This document shows positions 1 to 7,774 of a stretch of DNA of 42,838 nt, piece by piece. Origin of the DNA: Paeniroseomonas aquatica (GTDB taxonomy: Bacteria > Pseudomonadota > Alphaproteobacteria > Acetobacterales > Acetobacteraceae); NCBI RefSeq assembly GCF_030409335.1, contig NZ_JAUFPN010000102.1, positions 1 through 42,838 of the forward strand, written 5' to 3'. Numbering within the stretch: position 1 is the stretch's first letter; each line of letters starts with the position of its first letter. The position numbers were made by a program, and so were the translations under genes. The notes beneath the pieces were generated by a model, which did no database searches, was not told where the DNA came from, and saw only the letters and a list, made by a program, of their open reading frames with translations.

Positions 1-207
1 CCGCGCTCCGGCGCCCCGCGTCCGCAGGGCCGCCCCGCGGCCCCGCCGCGCGGCCCCGATGCCGGCCAGACCCGGCGCCGGGCCATGCCGGCCGCCATCG
101 CCACCGTCGGCCGCAAGGACCGCCGCTGGCGCGATGCCGACTTCCGCGAGAGCGGCGCGGCGCCGAGCGCGCGCGACGCCACCTGGCGCGTCGGCGGCGA
201 GGACTGA
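1..207 (+). CDS. C-terminal tail of an unidentified protein (5' end outside window)
   Basis: An open frame enters from the left edge and ends at TGA 205-207, giving 68 visible residues. The first half is rich in Arg, Pro, Gly and Ala, like the disordered basic tails of RNA-acting proteins. The end is more protein-like, with Trp and acidic residues (WRDADFRESG, then DATWRVGGED). The strong terminator 18 bases downstream supports this as the true gene end. I cannot name the family. A basic tail would suit a pseudouridine synthase or a DEAD-box helicase, but that is only a guess. Confidence 0.6.
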   Translation, partial: PRSGAPRPQGRPAAPPRGPDAGQTRRRAMPAAIATVGRKDRRWRDADFRESGAAPSARDATWRVGGED

Positions 208-224
208 TCGCCCACACCACCCGC

Positions 225-260
225 AAAAAAGCCCGGGGTCGCAGGACCCCGGGCTTTTTC
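225..260. terminator. Bidirectional Rho-independent terminator
   Basis: A perfect 10-bp stem, GCCCGGGGTC (231-240) with GACCCCGGGC (245-254), closes a GCAG loop. It is flanked by six A on the left (225-230) and five T on the right (255-259). It therefore has a U-tract in either direction and can end both the rightward gene finishing at 207 and the leftward rlpA-like gene finishing at 320. Confidence 0.93.
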
Positions 261-319
261 TTTGTCTGGACCGGACCGGCTGGCTGCGGTCCGGCCGGCG
301 TCACGGCATCGGCCGAGGC

Positions 320-799
320 TCAGCGCTGGGCGTAGCGCTCGTCCTGGTCCGGCACCTGCACCGGCGTCACCACGACCTGCGCGGTCCCCTGCTCCTTCAT
401 GCCCAGCTCCTGCGCGGTGCGCGGGCTGAGGTCGATGACGCGGTTGCGGGCATAGGGCCCGCGATCCTCGACCTTCACCTCGACGGAGCGGCCATTCTCG
501 ACATTGGTCACCCGCGCCGTGGTGCCCAGCGGCAGGGTGCGGTGCGCCGCCGAATTCGAGCGCGCGTCGAAGCGCTTGCCATTTGCCATGCGGCGGCCGT
601 TGAAGCGCTGCGCGTAGTAGCTGGCGGTGCCGCGCTGCGATCTGGCGGCACCCGGATGCTGCGGCTTGGCCGCCGCGGCGCGCTGCTGTTGCGGGTTCCG
701 CGCGCGCTCGGCGGCGTCGGCGGAGGACGAAAGATTCGGGGTGGCGACACCCAGAACCATGAGGGCCGCGCCTGCGGCCATGGCCATGATACGTGTCAT
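320..799 (-). CDS. RlpA-like septal ring/cell-wall protein (double-psi beta-barrel)
   Basis: This 159-residue exported protein starts with a hydrophobic signal segment (residues about 4-30, ending near SADAAERA). A Gln/Ala-rich linker follows, then the RlpA double-psi beta-barrel from GTASYYA through NGKRFDARS, LPLGTTARVTN and the diagnostic VEDRGPYARNRVIDLS. RlpA proteins bind or cleave denuded peptidoglycan at the septum. The C-terminal SPOR domain of classical RlpA is absent, so this is the short single-domain form. No lipobox cysteine is visible, so it is probably periplasmic rather than a lipoprotein. The start MTRIMAM at 799 places the signal peptide directly at the N-terminus. It diverges from the pseudouridine synthase gene across about 80 bases. 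Confidence 0.9.
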   Translation of the reverse strand: MTRIMAMAAGAALMVLGVATPNLSSSADAAERARNPQQQRAAAAKPQHPGAARSQRGTASYYAQRFNGRRMANGKRFDARSNSAAHRTLPLGTTARVTNVENGRSVEVKVEDRGPYARNRVIDLSPRTAQELGMKEQGTAQVVVTPVQVPDQDERYAQR

Positions 800-880
800 G
801 CCAGAACTTACGCCTCAACGCGCCGAAGGTTCAGTGCCGGAGTTCGCGGATTGCCCGCGGCCCGTGCTAGAGGGTGGCGC

Positions 881-1870
881 ATGACCATCCAGACCAGGAC
901 GGTGGCGGAGGCCGAGGCGGATACCCGTCTCGACCGCTGGTTTCGCCGCCACTTCCCGCAACTCACCCAGGGCGCGCTGCAGAAGATGCTGCGCACCGGC
1001 CAGATCCGCATCGACGGCAAGCGTGCCGAGGCCAATACCCGCCTCGCCGCCGGCCAGGAGGTGCGCATCCCGCCGCTGCCCGATGGCCCGCCGCCGGCGC
1101 GCGACCAGTTCCTCGTCTCCGGCGAGGACGCCGAATGGCTGCAGGGCCTCGTGCTGCACCGCGACGACAGCGTCATCGTGCTGGACAAGCCGCATGGCCT
1201 GCCGGTGCAGGGCGGCCCCGGCATCACCCGCCACCTCGACGGCATGCTGGACGCGCTGCGCTTCGGCTACGAGGACCGGCCGCGGCTGGTGCACCGGCTG
1301 GACCGCGACACCTCCGGCGTCCTGCTCATCGCCCGCACCCCGGGCGCGGCCGCCTTCCTCGCCAAGGAGTTCCGCGGCCGCGGCGTCGAGAAGACCTACT
1401 GGGCCGTGGTCATCCCGAAGCCCGAGCAGAACGACGGCCGCATCGACATCGCCCTGCTGAAGCAGGATGGCCCGCGCGGCGAGCGGGTGATGGCGATGGA
1501 CGACCCCGATGCCGGCGCCCGCGCCATCACCGATTTCCGCACGCTGGATGCCGCCAAGGGCCGCGCCGCCTGGCTGGAGCTGAAGCCGCTGACCGGCCGC
1601 ACCCATCAACTGCGCGTGCATTGCGCCGAGGGGCTCGGCACGCCGATCCTCGGCGACGGCAAGTATGGCGGCGCGGCGGCGCACATGGACGGGCTCTCCG
1701 CCGAGCTGCACCTGCATGCCCGGGCGCTGCGGCTGCCGCATCCCGAAGGCGGAACATTGGAGGCGGCGGCGGCCCTGCCGCCCCACATGAAGGGAACCTT
1801 CGATTTCTTCGGCTTCGAGGCGCCGAAGACCTTGAAGCCGCGACGGCTGGCCCCCGTTTCCCGGCGGTGA
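881..1870 (+). CDS. rluC: RluA-family 23S rRNA pseudouridine synthase (RluC-like)
   Basis: The 329-residue product has an N-terminal S4 RNA-binding domain (residues about 14-65: LDRWFRRHFPQ, LQKMLRTGQIRIDGKRA) followed by the RluA catalytic domain. The signature LVHRLDRDTSGVLL carries the catalytic Asp, and TGRTHQLRVH is the conserved late motif. Enzymes of this family isomerise uridines in 23S rRNA (RluC: positions 955/2504/2580 in E. coli). Length and S4 domain fit RluC better than RluA. The ATG at 881 is preceded by GAGGGTGG; the frame stays open far upstream, but that part is Arg-rich shadow sequence lying across the rlpA gene. It runs in the same direction as the AsmA-like and ATP12 genes. 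The exact target uridines cannot be read from sequence. Confidence 0.92.
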   Translation: MTIQTRTVAEAEADTRLDRWFRRHFPQLTQGALQKMLRTGQIRIDGKRAEANTRLAAGQEVRIPPLPDGPPPARDQFLVSGEDAEWLQGLVLHRDDSVIVLDKPHGLPVQGGPGITRHLDGMLDALRFGYEDRPRLVHRLDRDTSGVLLIARTPGAAAFLAKEFRGRGVEKTYWAVVIPKPEQNDGRIDIALLKQDGPRGERVMAMDDPDAGARAITDFRTLDAAKGRAAWLELKPLTGRTHQLRVHCAEGLGTPILGDGKYGGAAAHMDGLSAELHLHARALRLPHPEGGTLEAAAALPPHMKGTFDFFGFEAPKTLKPRRLAPVSRR

Positions 1871-1951
1871 ACCTCGTGACGGCTGCCGCCTTGACCGACG
1901 CCTCGGGGCGCTAGCCCGCCCCGCCGCGCCACCGCCCCTCCGGAGACGCCG

Positions 1952-4594
1952 ATGTCGGATGCCATGCCCCGCCCCACCCGCCGCCCCTGGTTGCGCTGGG
2001 GCCTGGGAGGCCTTGCCGTGGTGGTGCTGGTGCCGCTGGCCGGCGCCGCGATCTTCCTCGCCACCTTCGATACCGAGGCGCAGAAGCCGCGCATCATCGC
2101 CGCGGTGCAGGCGGCGACCGGCCGGGCGCTGACCCTGGCCGGGCCGATCGGGGTGAAATTCTCCCTGGTCCCGACCCTCACGCTCGAGGATGTGGCGCTG
2201 GCCAATGCCCCCGGCGGCAGCCGGCCGGAGATGGCCCGGGTGCGCCGGGTGGAGGTCGAGTTCGCCCTGCTGCCGCTGCTCTCCCGCCGGCTGGACGTCC
2301 GGCGGCTGGTGCTTCAGGCGCCCGACATCCTGCTCGAGACCGATGCCGAGGGCCGGCCGAACTGGGCCTTTGCGCCGGACCGCGGCCAGGCCGAAGCCGC
2401 CGCCGCCGATACCCCGGCCAACCCGACGGCCAGTCCGGCCGCCGCCCCGGCCGCCGCGGCGCGGGATGCCGGGCGGCGGCTCGGCATCGCGGTGGACCAG
2501 GTGGCGGTGACCGATGGCCGGCTCGGCTGGCGCGACGGCCGCACCGGCCAGACCCGCCTGCTGGAGATCGCCAGCCTGCAGACCAAGGCCGCCGGCGCCA
2601 CCGGCCCGCTGCAGCTGACCGGCCGCTTCGCCCTCGACGGCACCCCCTTCACCCTGGCCGGGGATACCGGCTCGCTGGCCACGCTCACCGACCCGAACCC
2701 CGCCAGCCCCTGGCCGCTCCGGCTGGTGCTGGAGGCGGCCGGGGCCCGCATCGCCGCCGAGGGCAGCATCGCCCGGCCGCTGCAGGCCAGCGGCTGGCGG
2801 CTGGCGCTCGATGCCCGGGTGCCGGAGCTGCAGCGCCTGGCGCCGCTGCTGCCGGATGTGCCCATGCCGCCGCTGCGCGACCTCACCTTGGTCGCCGGCC
2901 TGGCGGATGCCGGCGAGGCGCTGCCCACGGTCAGCGACCTGCGGCTGACGCTCGGCCCGGCAACGCTGGAGGCGCTGCTGCCAGGCCTGCAACTCGCGGG
3001 GCTGACCGCGACCATGCCGCGCCAGGACCAGCCGCTGGCCCTGACTGCGGAGGCCACACTGCATGGCCAGCCGCTGCGGCTCGAGGGCAGCCTCGGCGCC
3101 CCGGCGCTGGTGCTCGCCGCCCAGCCCTGGCCGCTCGACCTGAAGCTGTCCTCGGGCGCGGCGACCGCGACGCTGGCTGGCAGGATCGCCGATCCCCGGG
3201 GGATCACCGGCGTCGACTTGGTCCTGGCGCTGCGGGTGCCGGAACTGGCGGCGCTGGCGCCGCTGGCCGGTGGCCGGCCGCTGCCGCCGGTGCGGGACAT
3301 CGCACTCGACAGCCGCATCGCCGAGCGCGGCCCGGGCTTCGCCGCCGGCGCCTTCCTGCGGGACCTGCGCTTCGCCTCCTCGGCGGCGGATGCGGCCTCG
3401 CCGGAGCTGACCTATGTCATCGGCCAGCGGCGGGGCTTCGCCGGCAGCATCACCTCGACCCGCATCGACCTCGACGCGCTGCGCCCGCCCGAGGCCCCCG
3501 GCGCCGCCACGGCCGAGGCCCCCGCCGCGCCGCCGCCGGCGCGCGACCGCCGGGTGATCCCCGACCTGCCGCTGCCGCTGGAGGCGCTGCGGCTGACCGA
3601 CAGCAGCCTGCGCTGGCAGATCGGCACCCTGGTGACCAGCGGCATCACGCTTGCGGATCTCCGCGGCGCGCTGGTGATCCAGGACGGCAGGGCCCGGCTC
3701 GACCCCTTCACCGCCACCCTGCCCGGCGGTCCCGTCAGCCTGCGGGCGGCGGCGGATGTCACCACCACCCCGCCCTCGGTGCAGGTCGCGGCGCTGTCGG
3801 CCGGGCTGGACCTGCCGCCGCTGCTGGCGGCGCTACGGCTGCCGGCCGGCACGACTGGGCGGGCGGAATTCGACATCGACATCCGCGGCCAGGGCGACAC
3901 GCTGCGCGCCGTGGCCGCCGGCGCCGCCGGGCATGTCGGGCTGGGGCTGACCTCGGCACAGGTCGAGCAGGGCTCCGGCGGGCTGCTGGCGCGGCTCTTC
4001 GGCGACCTGCGGCGCGGCCTGCCCGAGCTCGGCAACCTCGCCGAGGGCAAGATCGGCATCGCCTGCCTCGCCGGGCGCTGGGCGCTCGAGGGCGGCATCG
4101 CCCATACCCAGGCCCTGCTGCTGGACACCACCCTGGGCCGGATCGGCGGCTCCGGCACCGCCAACCTGCGGGACGAGCGGCTGGCGATGCAGCTCAACCT
4201 CGACCTGCGGCTGCCGATTCCCGGGGTGAACGCGCTGCGGATCCGCGCGCCGGTGCCGCTCGGCGGCACCTTCGCCCAGCCGCGGCCGGAATTCGGCGCG
4301 GTCGCCGCCAGCGGGTTGCTCGGCACCGCCGATGGCCTGCTGCGGACCCCGGGCAACCTGGCCGAGGGCCTGCTCGGGGCGCTGGGCGGGCCGCAGGGCG
4401 TGGTGCCCGGGGCCAGCGCCGCGATCGCGGACTGCGGCACCGCGCTGGGCGCGGCCCGCAGCGGCCGGGCCGGGCCGGTGCCGGCCTCCGCGGTGCCGGC
4501 CGCGCCCACCCCGGCGCCGGCCGCCGAGGGCCGGGGCGGAACAGCCAACCCGACGCAGGAACTGCTGCGCGGGCTCTTCGGGCGGGGACGCTAG
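1952..4594 (+). CDS. AsmA-family protein
   Basis: This is a large 880-residue protein with one N-terminal membrane anchor (residues about 15-37, WGLGGLAVVVLVPLAGAAIFL). The typical AsmA opening follows: FDTEAQKPRIIAAVQAATGRALTLAGPIGVKFSLVP, then repeated beta-rich segments with LTLEDVALANAPGG and FALLPLLSRRLDVRRLVLQAPDILLE. The C-terminal AsmA_2-like part carries a low-complexity Ala/Pro tail (about 820-870). AsmA-like proteins sit in the inner membrane, extend into the periplasm and are implicated in lipid transport and outer-membrane homeostasis; the precise role here is inferred. A GGAG sits just upstream of the ATG. It ends 3 bases before the ATP12 gene, so the two are probably co-transcribed. 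Confidence 0.9.
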   Translation: MSDAMPRPTRRPWLRWGLGGLAVVVLVPLAGAAIFLATFDTEAQKPRIIAAVQAATGRALTLAGPIGVKFSLVPTLTLEDVALANAPGGSRPEMARVRRVEVEFALLPLLSRRLDVRRLVLQAPDILLETDAEGRPNWAFAPDRGQAEAAAADTPANPTASPAAAPAAAARDAGRRLGIAVDQVAVTDGRLGWRDGRTGQTRLLEIASLQTKAAGATGPLQLTGRFALDGTPFTLAGDTGSLATLTDPNPASPWPLRLVLEAAGARIAAEGSIARPLQASGWRLALDARVPELQRLAPLLPDVPMPPLRDLTLVAGLADAGEALPTVSDLRLTLGPATLEALLPGLQLAGLTATMPRQDQPLALTAEATLHGQPLRLEGSLGAPALVLAAQPWPLDLKLSSGAATATLAGRIADPRGITGVDLVLALRVPELAALAPLAGGRPLPPVRDIALDSRIAERGPGFAAGAFLRDLRFASSAADAASPELTYVIGQRRGFAGSITSTRIDLDALRPPEAPGAATAEAPAAPPPARDRRVIPDLPLPLEALRLTDSSLRWQIGTLVTSGITLADLRGALVIQDGRARLDPFTATLPGGPVSLRAAADVTTTPPSVQVAALSAGLDLPPLLAALRLPAGTTGRAEFDIDIRGQGDTLRAVAAGAAGHVGLGLTSAQVEQGSGGLLARLFGDLRRGLPELGNLAEGKIGIACLAGRWALEGGIAHTQALLLDTTLGRIGGSGTANLRDERLAMQLNLDLRLPIPGVNALRIRAPVPLGGTFAQPRPEFGAVAASGLLGTADGLLRTPGNLAEGLLGALGGPQGVVPGASAAIADCGTALGAARSGRAGPVPASAVPAAPTPAPAAEGRGGTANPTQELLRGLFGRGR

Positions 4595-4597
4595 ACG

Positions 4598-5302
4598 ATG
4601 AAGCGATTCTGGGATGAGGCGAGGCTGGACCCGCAGCCGGAGGGTTTCGGCATCCTGCTCGACGGCAAGCCGCTGCGGATCCCCGGCGGCGGGCCGCTGC
4701 TGATGCCGTCGCCGAGGCTGGCCGCGGCGGTCGCCGCCGAATGGGCCGCGGCCGGCGGCGGCGCCCGGGGCGGCGAGATGAGCATGGCCGAGCTGCCGCT
4801 CACCCGCCTCGCCGGCACCGCGCAGGAACGCATCGCCGCCGATCCGGCGCCGATGGTCGAGGGCCTGGCGAAATACGCCGAGACCGACCTGCTCTGCTAC
4901 CGCGCCGCGGATGAGAAGCTGGCGGCCTGGCAGGCGGCGGAATGGCAGCCGCTGCTCGACTGGGCGGCGCTGCAGCACGACGCGCCGCTGCGGGTCACCA
5001 CCGGCATCATGCCGGTGCCGCAGGACCCGTTGGCGCTGGCGGCGCTGCGCCGGGTGGTCGCCACGCTGTCCCCGACCGAGCTGGTGGCGATGGGCGTGCT
5101 GGTGCCCGCCTTCGGCAGCCTGGTGCTGGCGCTGGCCGTGGTGCAGGGCCATATCGCCGCCGCCGAGGGCCACCGGCTGGCGATCCTCGACGAAACCTAC
5201 CAGGAGGAATTCTGGGGCCTCGATGCCGAGGCCGCCACTCGGCGGCAGCGCATCGCCGAGGACGTGGCGGTGATCGCCCGGCTGCTGGAGCTGGCGGCGT
5301 GA
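4598..5302 (+). CDS. ATP12-family F1-ATPase assembly chaperone
   Basis: The 234-residue product matches the ATP12 family. It opens MKRFWDEARLDPQPEGFGILLDGKPLRIPGG and continues with AVAAEWAAAGG, MSMAELPLTRLAGTAQERI, YAETDLLCYRA and the C-terminal LDETYQEEFWGLDAEAATRR. In mitochondria ATP12 binds the F1 alpha subunit during assembly; alphaproteobacterial homologues are presumed to do the same in the cytosol. The start follows the AsmA-like stop after 3 bases. The acylphosphatase start codon overlaps its own stop by 4 bases (GTGA), so the three genes look like one transcription unit. Confidence 0.93.
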   Translation: MKRFWDEARLDPQPEGFGILLDGKPLRIPGGGPLLMPSPRLAAAVAAEWAAAGGGARGGEMSMAELPLTRLAGTAQERIAADPAPMVEGLAKYAETDLLCYRAADEKLAAWQAAEWQPLLDWAALQHDAPLRVTTGIMPVPQDPLALAALRRVVATLSPTELVAMGVLVPAFGSLVLALAVVQGHIAAAEGHRLAILDETYQEEFWGLDAEAATRRQRIAEDVAVIARLLELAA

Positions 5303-5565
5303 ACGCCCGTCACCTGCTGATCGAGGGCCGGGTCCAGGGCGTCGGCTACCGCGCCTGGATGGTGCGGGAAGCCCGCCGGCTCGGGCTCAGCGGCTGGGTG
5401 CGGAACCTGCCCGGCGGCAAGGTCGAGGCCGTGGTGGCCGGGCCCGAGCCGGCGGTGCAGGCGCTGCTGACCGCCTGCCGGCGCGGCCCGCTGCTGGCCC
5501 GGGTCGATGGCATCGAGGAGGATTTCGCCGCCCTGCCCGAGGCCGACGGCTTCCATCAGCGCTGA
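5299..5565 (+). CDS. acyP: Acylphosphatase
   Basis: The 88-residue protein has the full acylphosphatase signature. The phosphate-binding loop GRVQGVGYRAW contains the catalytic Arg, and GWVRNLPGGKVEAVVAG contains the catalytic Asn. The enzyme hydrolyses carboxyl-phosphate bonds such as acetyl- or 1,3-bisphosphoglycerate acyl phosphates. It starts with GTG at 5299, overlapping the ATP12 TGA by 4 bases, so translation is likely coupled. No ATG in frame would leave the GRVQGVGYR motif intact with a normal N-terminus, which supports the GTG start. It ends only 14 bases from the convergent amidase gene. Confidence 0.95.
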   Translation: MNARHLLIEGRVQGVGYRAWMVREARRLGLSGWVRNLPGGKVEAVVAGPEPAVQALLTACRRGPLLARVDGIEEDFAALPEADGFHQR

Positions 5566-5579
5566 CCGCGGCCGGCGCC

Positions 5580-7019
5580 TCAGCCCTCCACCGGCGGCAC
5601 CACCCCGGGCTTCGGGGCGATCGGCACCGCCTTGTCCAGCCCTGATGCCGCCTCGAACATCGCCGCCGCCCGCAGCGCCCGCGCATCCTGCCGCGGCGGT
5701 GCCGCGACCTGCAACCCGACCGGCCGGCCGTACTGGTCGAACCCCGCCGGCACCGCGACGGCCGGGCAGCCCGCCAGGGTGATCGCGGCATTCAGCATCG
5801 ACGCCGCCATGTAGTTCTCGAGCTTCTTGCCCGCGACGCTTTCGGGGTGCCGCAGCATCACGTCGAAGGCCGGCGTCGCCGCCCCCGGCGTCACCAGCAC
5901 GTCGAAGCGGCCGAAGAAGTCCGCCAGCCGGCGGTACCAGGCCGCCCGCTCACGCTCGGCCCAGGCCAGCTGGCTCGGCGTCGCGGCCAGGCCGCGTTCG
6001 GTGTTCCAGATGATGTCGGGCTTCAGCAGCGCACGGTGAGAGTGCAGCTGCAGCTCACGGTCCACCACGAAATGCTGGCTGCGCAGCACCAGAAAGGCCT
6101 CCTGCAGCGCGGCCAGCTCGGGTGCCGCGTGCTCCACCGTGCAGCCGGCGTCGGTGAAGCGCCGCACCGCCGCCTCGCAGATCGCCCGCGTCTCCCGGTC
6201 CACCGGCAGGGCGCCGTTGAAATCGGCGGTGAAGGCGACGCGCAGCGGCCGCGGCGCCAGGGAGGCCCCATAGGCGACCGCCGGCGCCTCATAGGTCAGC
6301 GGGTCGCGGATGTCCCAGCCCGCCATGGTATCGAGGAACAGCGCGACATCCGCCACGCAACGCCCCATCGGCCCCTGCACCGAGAGCGGCGAGAAGAGGT
6401 TGTTCGGCGTCCCCCGCGTCACCCGCCCCGGCGAGGGCCTGAGGCCCACCACGCCGCAATAGGTCCCGGGCCGCCGCAGGCTGCCGGCATGGTCGCTGCC
6501 ATGCGCCAGCCAGGCCTCCCCGGTGGCGACCGAGACGGCGCCGCCGCCGGTGCTGCCGCCGCAGGTCAGCGCGGTGTTCCAGGGGTTGCAGGTGCGGCCG
6601 AAGACCTCGTTGAAGGTGGAGCCGCCGGCACCGAACTCGGGCGTATTGGACTTGCCGATGACGATGCCGCCCAGCGCCTCGATCCGCGCGACCAGCGGAT
6701 GCGAGGCGGTCGGCACATGGTCGCGGAAGATCGGCGAGCCGTAGGTGGTCCGCACCCCCGCCACGTCGGTCAGGTCCTTGATGGACACGGGCAGCCCGGC
6801 GAGCCAGCCGGGATGCTCAGCGTTCTCCGCACCTTCCCCGGCCATGATGCGCTTCGCATGGTCCCGCGCCCGGTCGAGGCAGAGGGTCGGCAGCGCATTC
6901 ACCGCCGGCTCGACCTCGGCGATGCGGGCGGCAGCGGCCTCGACCAGCTCCAGCGGCGAGACCTCGCGGCGCTTCAGCCGGGCCACGGCCTCGGTGGCGG
7001 TCAGGGCGATGAGGGACAT
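5580..7019 (-). CDS. Amidase-signature (AS) family hydrolase
   Basis: This 479-residue enzyme belongs to the amidase-signature family (GatA, FAAH, aryl- and aliphatic amidases). The Ser-cisSer-Lys triad can be placed at Lys81 (PVSIKDL), Ser156 (CGGSTGG) and Ser180 (SDHAGSLRRP). The usual second Ser of GGSSGGS is Thr here, and GTDxGGS has become GSDHAGS, both tolerated variations. The C-terminal part NAAITLAGCPAVAVPAGFD is typical. The gene stands alone without gatB or gatC, so it is more likely a catabolic amidase than the tRNA amidotransferase subunit; the substrate is unknown. A GGAG lies 7 bases before the ATG. Confidence 0.93.
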   Translation of the reverse strand: MSLIALTATEAVARLKRREVSPLELVEAAAARIAEVEPAVNALPTLCLDRARDHAKRIMAGEGAENAEHPGWLAGLPVSIKDLTDVAGVRTTYGSPIFRDHVPTASHPLVARIEALGGIVIGKSNTPEFGAGGSTFNEVFGRTCNPWNTALTCGGSTGGGAVSVATGEAWLAHGSDHAGSLRRPGTYCGVVGLRPSPGRVTRGTPNNLFSPLSVQGPMGRCVADVALFLDTMAGWDIRDPLTYEAPAVAYGASLAPRPLRVAFTADFNGALPVDRETRAICEAAVRRFTDAGCTVEHAAPELAALQEAFLVLRSQHFVVDRELQLHSHRALLKPDIIWNTERGLAATPSQLAWAERERAAWYRRLADFFGRFDVLVTPGAATPAFDVMLRHPESVAGKKLENYMAASMLNAAITLAGCPAVAVPAGFDQYGRPVGLQVAAPPRQDARALRAAAMFEAASGLDKAVPIAPKPGVVPPVEG

Positions 7020-7106
7020 GGGCGCGCTCCGGCGTTGCGTCCCGCATTGCAGCCCCGGCCGGGCGCGGGCGCAATCCGCGCTGGAAAATCCTGCCCCACC
7101 ACCCTA

Positions 7107-7125
7107 TGCTATCACCCTGATAGCA
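7107..7125. promoter_or_regulatory. Operator-like perfect palindrome before the toxin-antitoxin genes
   Basis: TGCTATCA (7107-7114) and TGATAGCA (7118-7125) form a perfect 8-bp inverted repeat with a CCC spacer, 14 bases before the antitoxin ATG. Ribbon-helix-helix antitoxins bind such sites to repress their own operon. From memory, the half-site resembles the one reported for gonococcal FitA, where the two halves are further apart. The AT content is unusual against the surrounding sequence, which supports function. Confidence 0.7.
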
Positions 7126-7139
7126 ACCTGGGTGACCCG

Positions 7140-7379
7140 ATGCCCCAGCTTCTCGTCCGCAACCTCGACGACACCGTTGTCGCCAGGCTGAAGTCCATGG
7201 CCGCCGCGCACGGCCGCAGCCTGGAGGCCGAGGTGCGCGACATCCTTGGCCATGCCGCGCGAAACCGGCGGCAGGAGGCGCTGGAAGCGCTCCGCGTCAT
7301 CCGCGCCAAGAGCCGCCCGTGGCAGCCCGGTGAGCCGACCGCCGCGGAGATGATCCGCGAGGATCGCGACAGCCGTTGA
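7140..7379 (+). CDS. FitA-type ribbon-helix-helix antitoxin
   Basis: This 79-residue protein opens with a ribbon-helix-helix DNA-binding domain (MPQLLVRNLDDTVVARLKSMAAAHGRSLEAEVRDIL). The pattern of a beta strand with RNLDD and then GRSLEAEVR is characteristic of FitA antitoxins. The C-terminal part (about 45-79) would wrap and inhibit the toxin PIN domain. It overlaps the toxin gene by 4 bases (TTGA), giving the usual antitoxin-first coupled operon. A perfect palindrome directly upstream is the probable autorepression site. Substantial confidence for family, lower for naming after the gonococcal pair. Confidence 0.9.
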   Translation: MPQLLVRNLDDTVVARLKSMAAAHGRSLEAEVRDILGHAARNRRQEALEALRVIRAKSRPWQPGEPTAAEMIREDRDSR

Positions 7380-7774
7380 TCTTGGTTGTCGATGCCTCGC
7401 TGGCGGTGAAGGTCATCACCGCCGAGCCGGGCAGCGAGGCGGCCGATGCCTTCCTCGAGGGCCATACCCTCCTCGCGCCGGAACTGATCCTGGCCGAGGT
7501 TTCCAACGCCCTTTGGCGCAAGGTCCGGATGGGCAGCCTGACGCCGGCGCTGGCCCGGACGGCGGTGGCGCAGTTGCAGGACTGGCTCGAACCCCTCGTC
7601 CCCCTGCACGACCTCGCCGCCCAGGCCCTCGACCTCGCCCTCCGCCGCGACCACCCGGTCTACGACTGCACCTACGTCGCCCTGGCGATGCGGCAGGCGG
7701 CGCCGCTCGCCACCGGCGACCGCCGCCTCGCGGAGCGCTTCGCCGGTGACGCCGACATCCGGCTGATCAGTTAG
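7376..7774 (+). CDS. VapC/FitB-type PIN-domain toxin ribonuclease
   Basis: The 132-residue protein is a PIN-domain ribonuclease. Its acidic Mg2+-binding residues are all in place: Asp6 (LVVDASLA), Glu41 (ILAEVSNAL), Asp97 (VYDCTYVALA) and Asp115 (ATGDRRLA). VapC-type toxins cleave tRNA or rRNA when the antitoxin is degraded. The start is TTG at 7376 overlapping the antitoxin stop; an unusual start, but the PIN motif LVVDAS requires it and no ATG or GTG is available upstream. The active site looks intact, so the toxin is probably functional. Its 3' end overlaps the convergent alcohol dehydrogenase gene by 8 bases. Confidence 0.93.
   Translation: MILVVDASLAVKVITAEPGSEAADAFLEGHTLLAPELILAEVSNALWRKVRMGSLTPALARTAVAQLQDWLEPLVPLHDLAAQALDLALRRDHPVYDCTYVALAMRQAAPLATGDRRLAERFAGDADIRLIS

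Noticed and set aside
59-880. In-frame extension of the RluA-family gene back to position 59
   Set aside because: It would run across the rlpA-like gene on the other strand, crosses the terminator, and is Arg-rich shadow sequence. The S4 domain and a ribosome-binding site fix the start at 881.
815-3064. 749-codon open frame on the minus strand
   Set aside because: Composition is Gly/Arg/Gln-rich without any fold pattern and lies opposite the RluA-family and AsmA-like genes; a GC-driven shadow.
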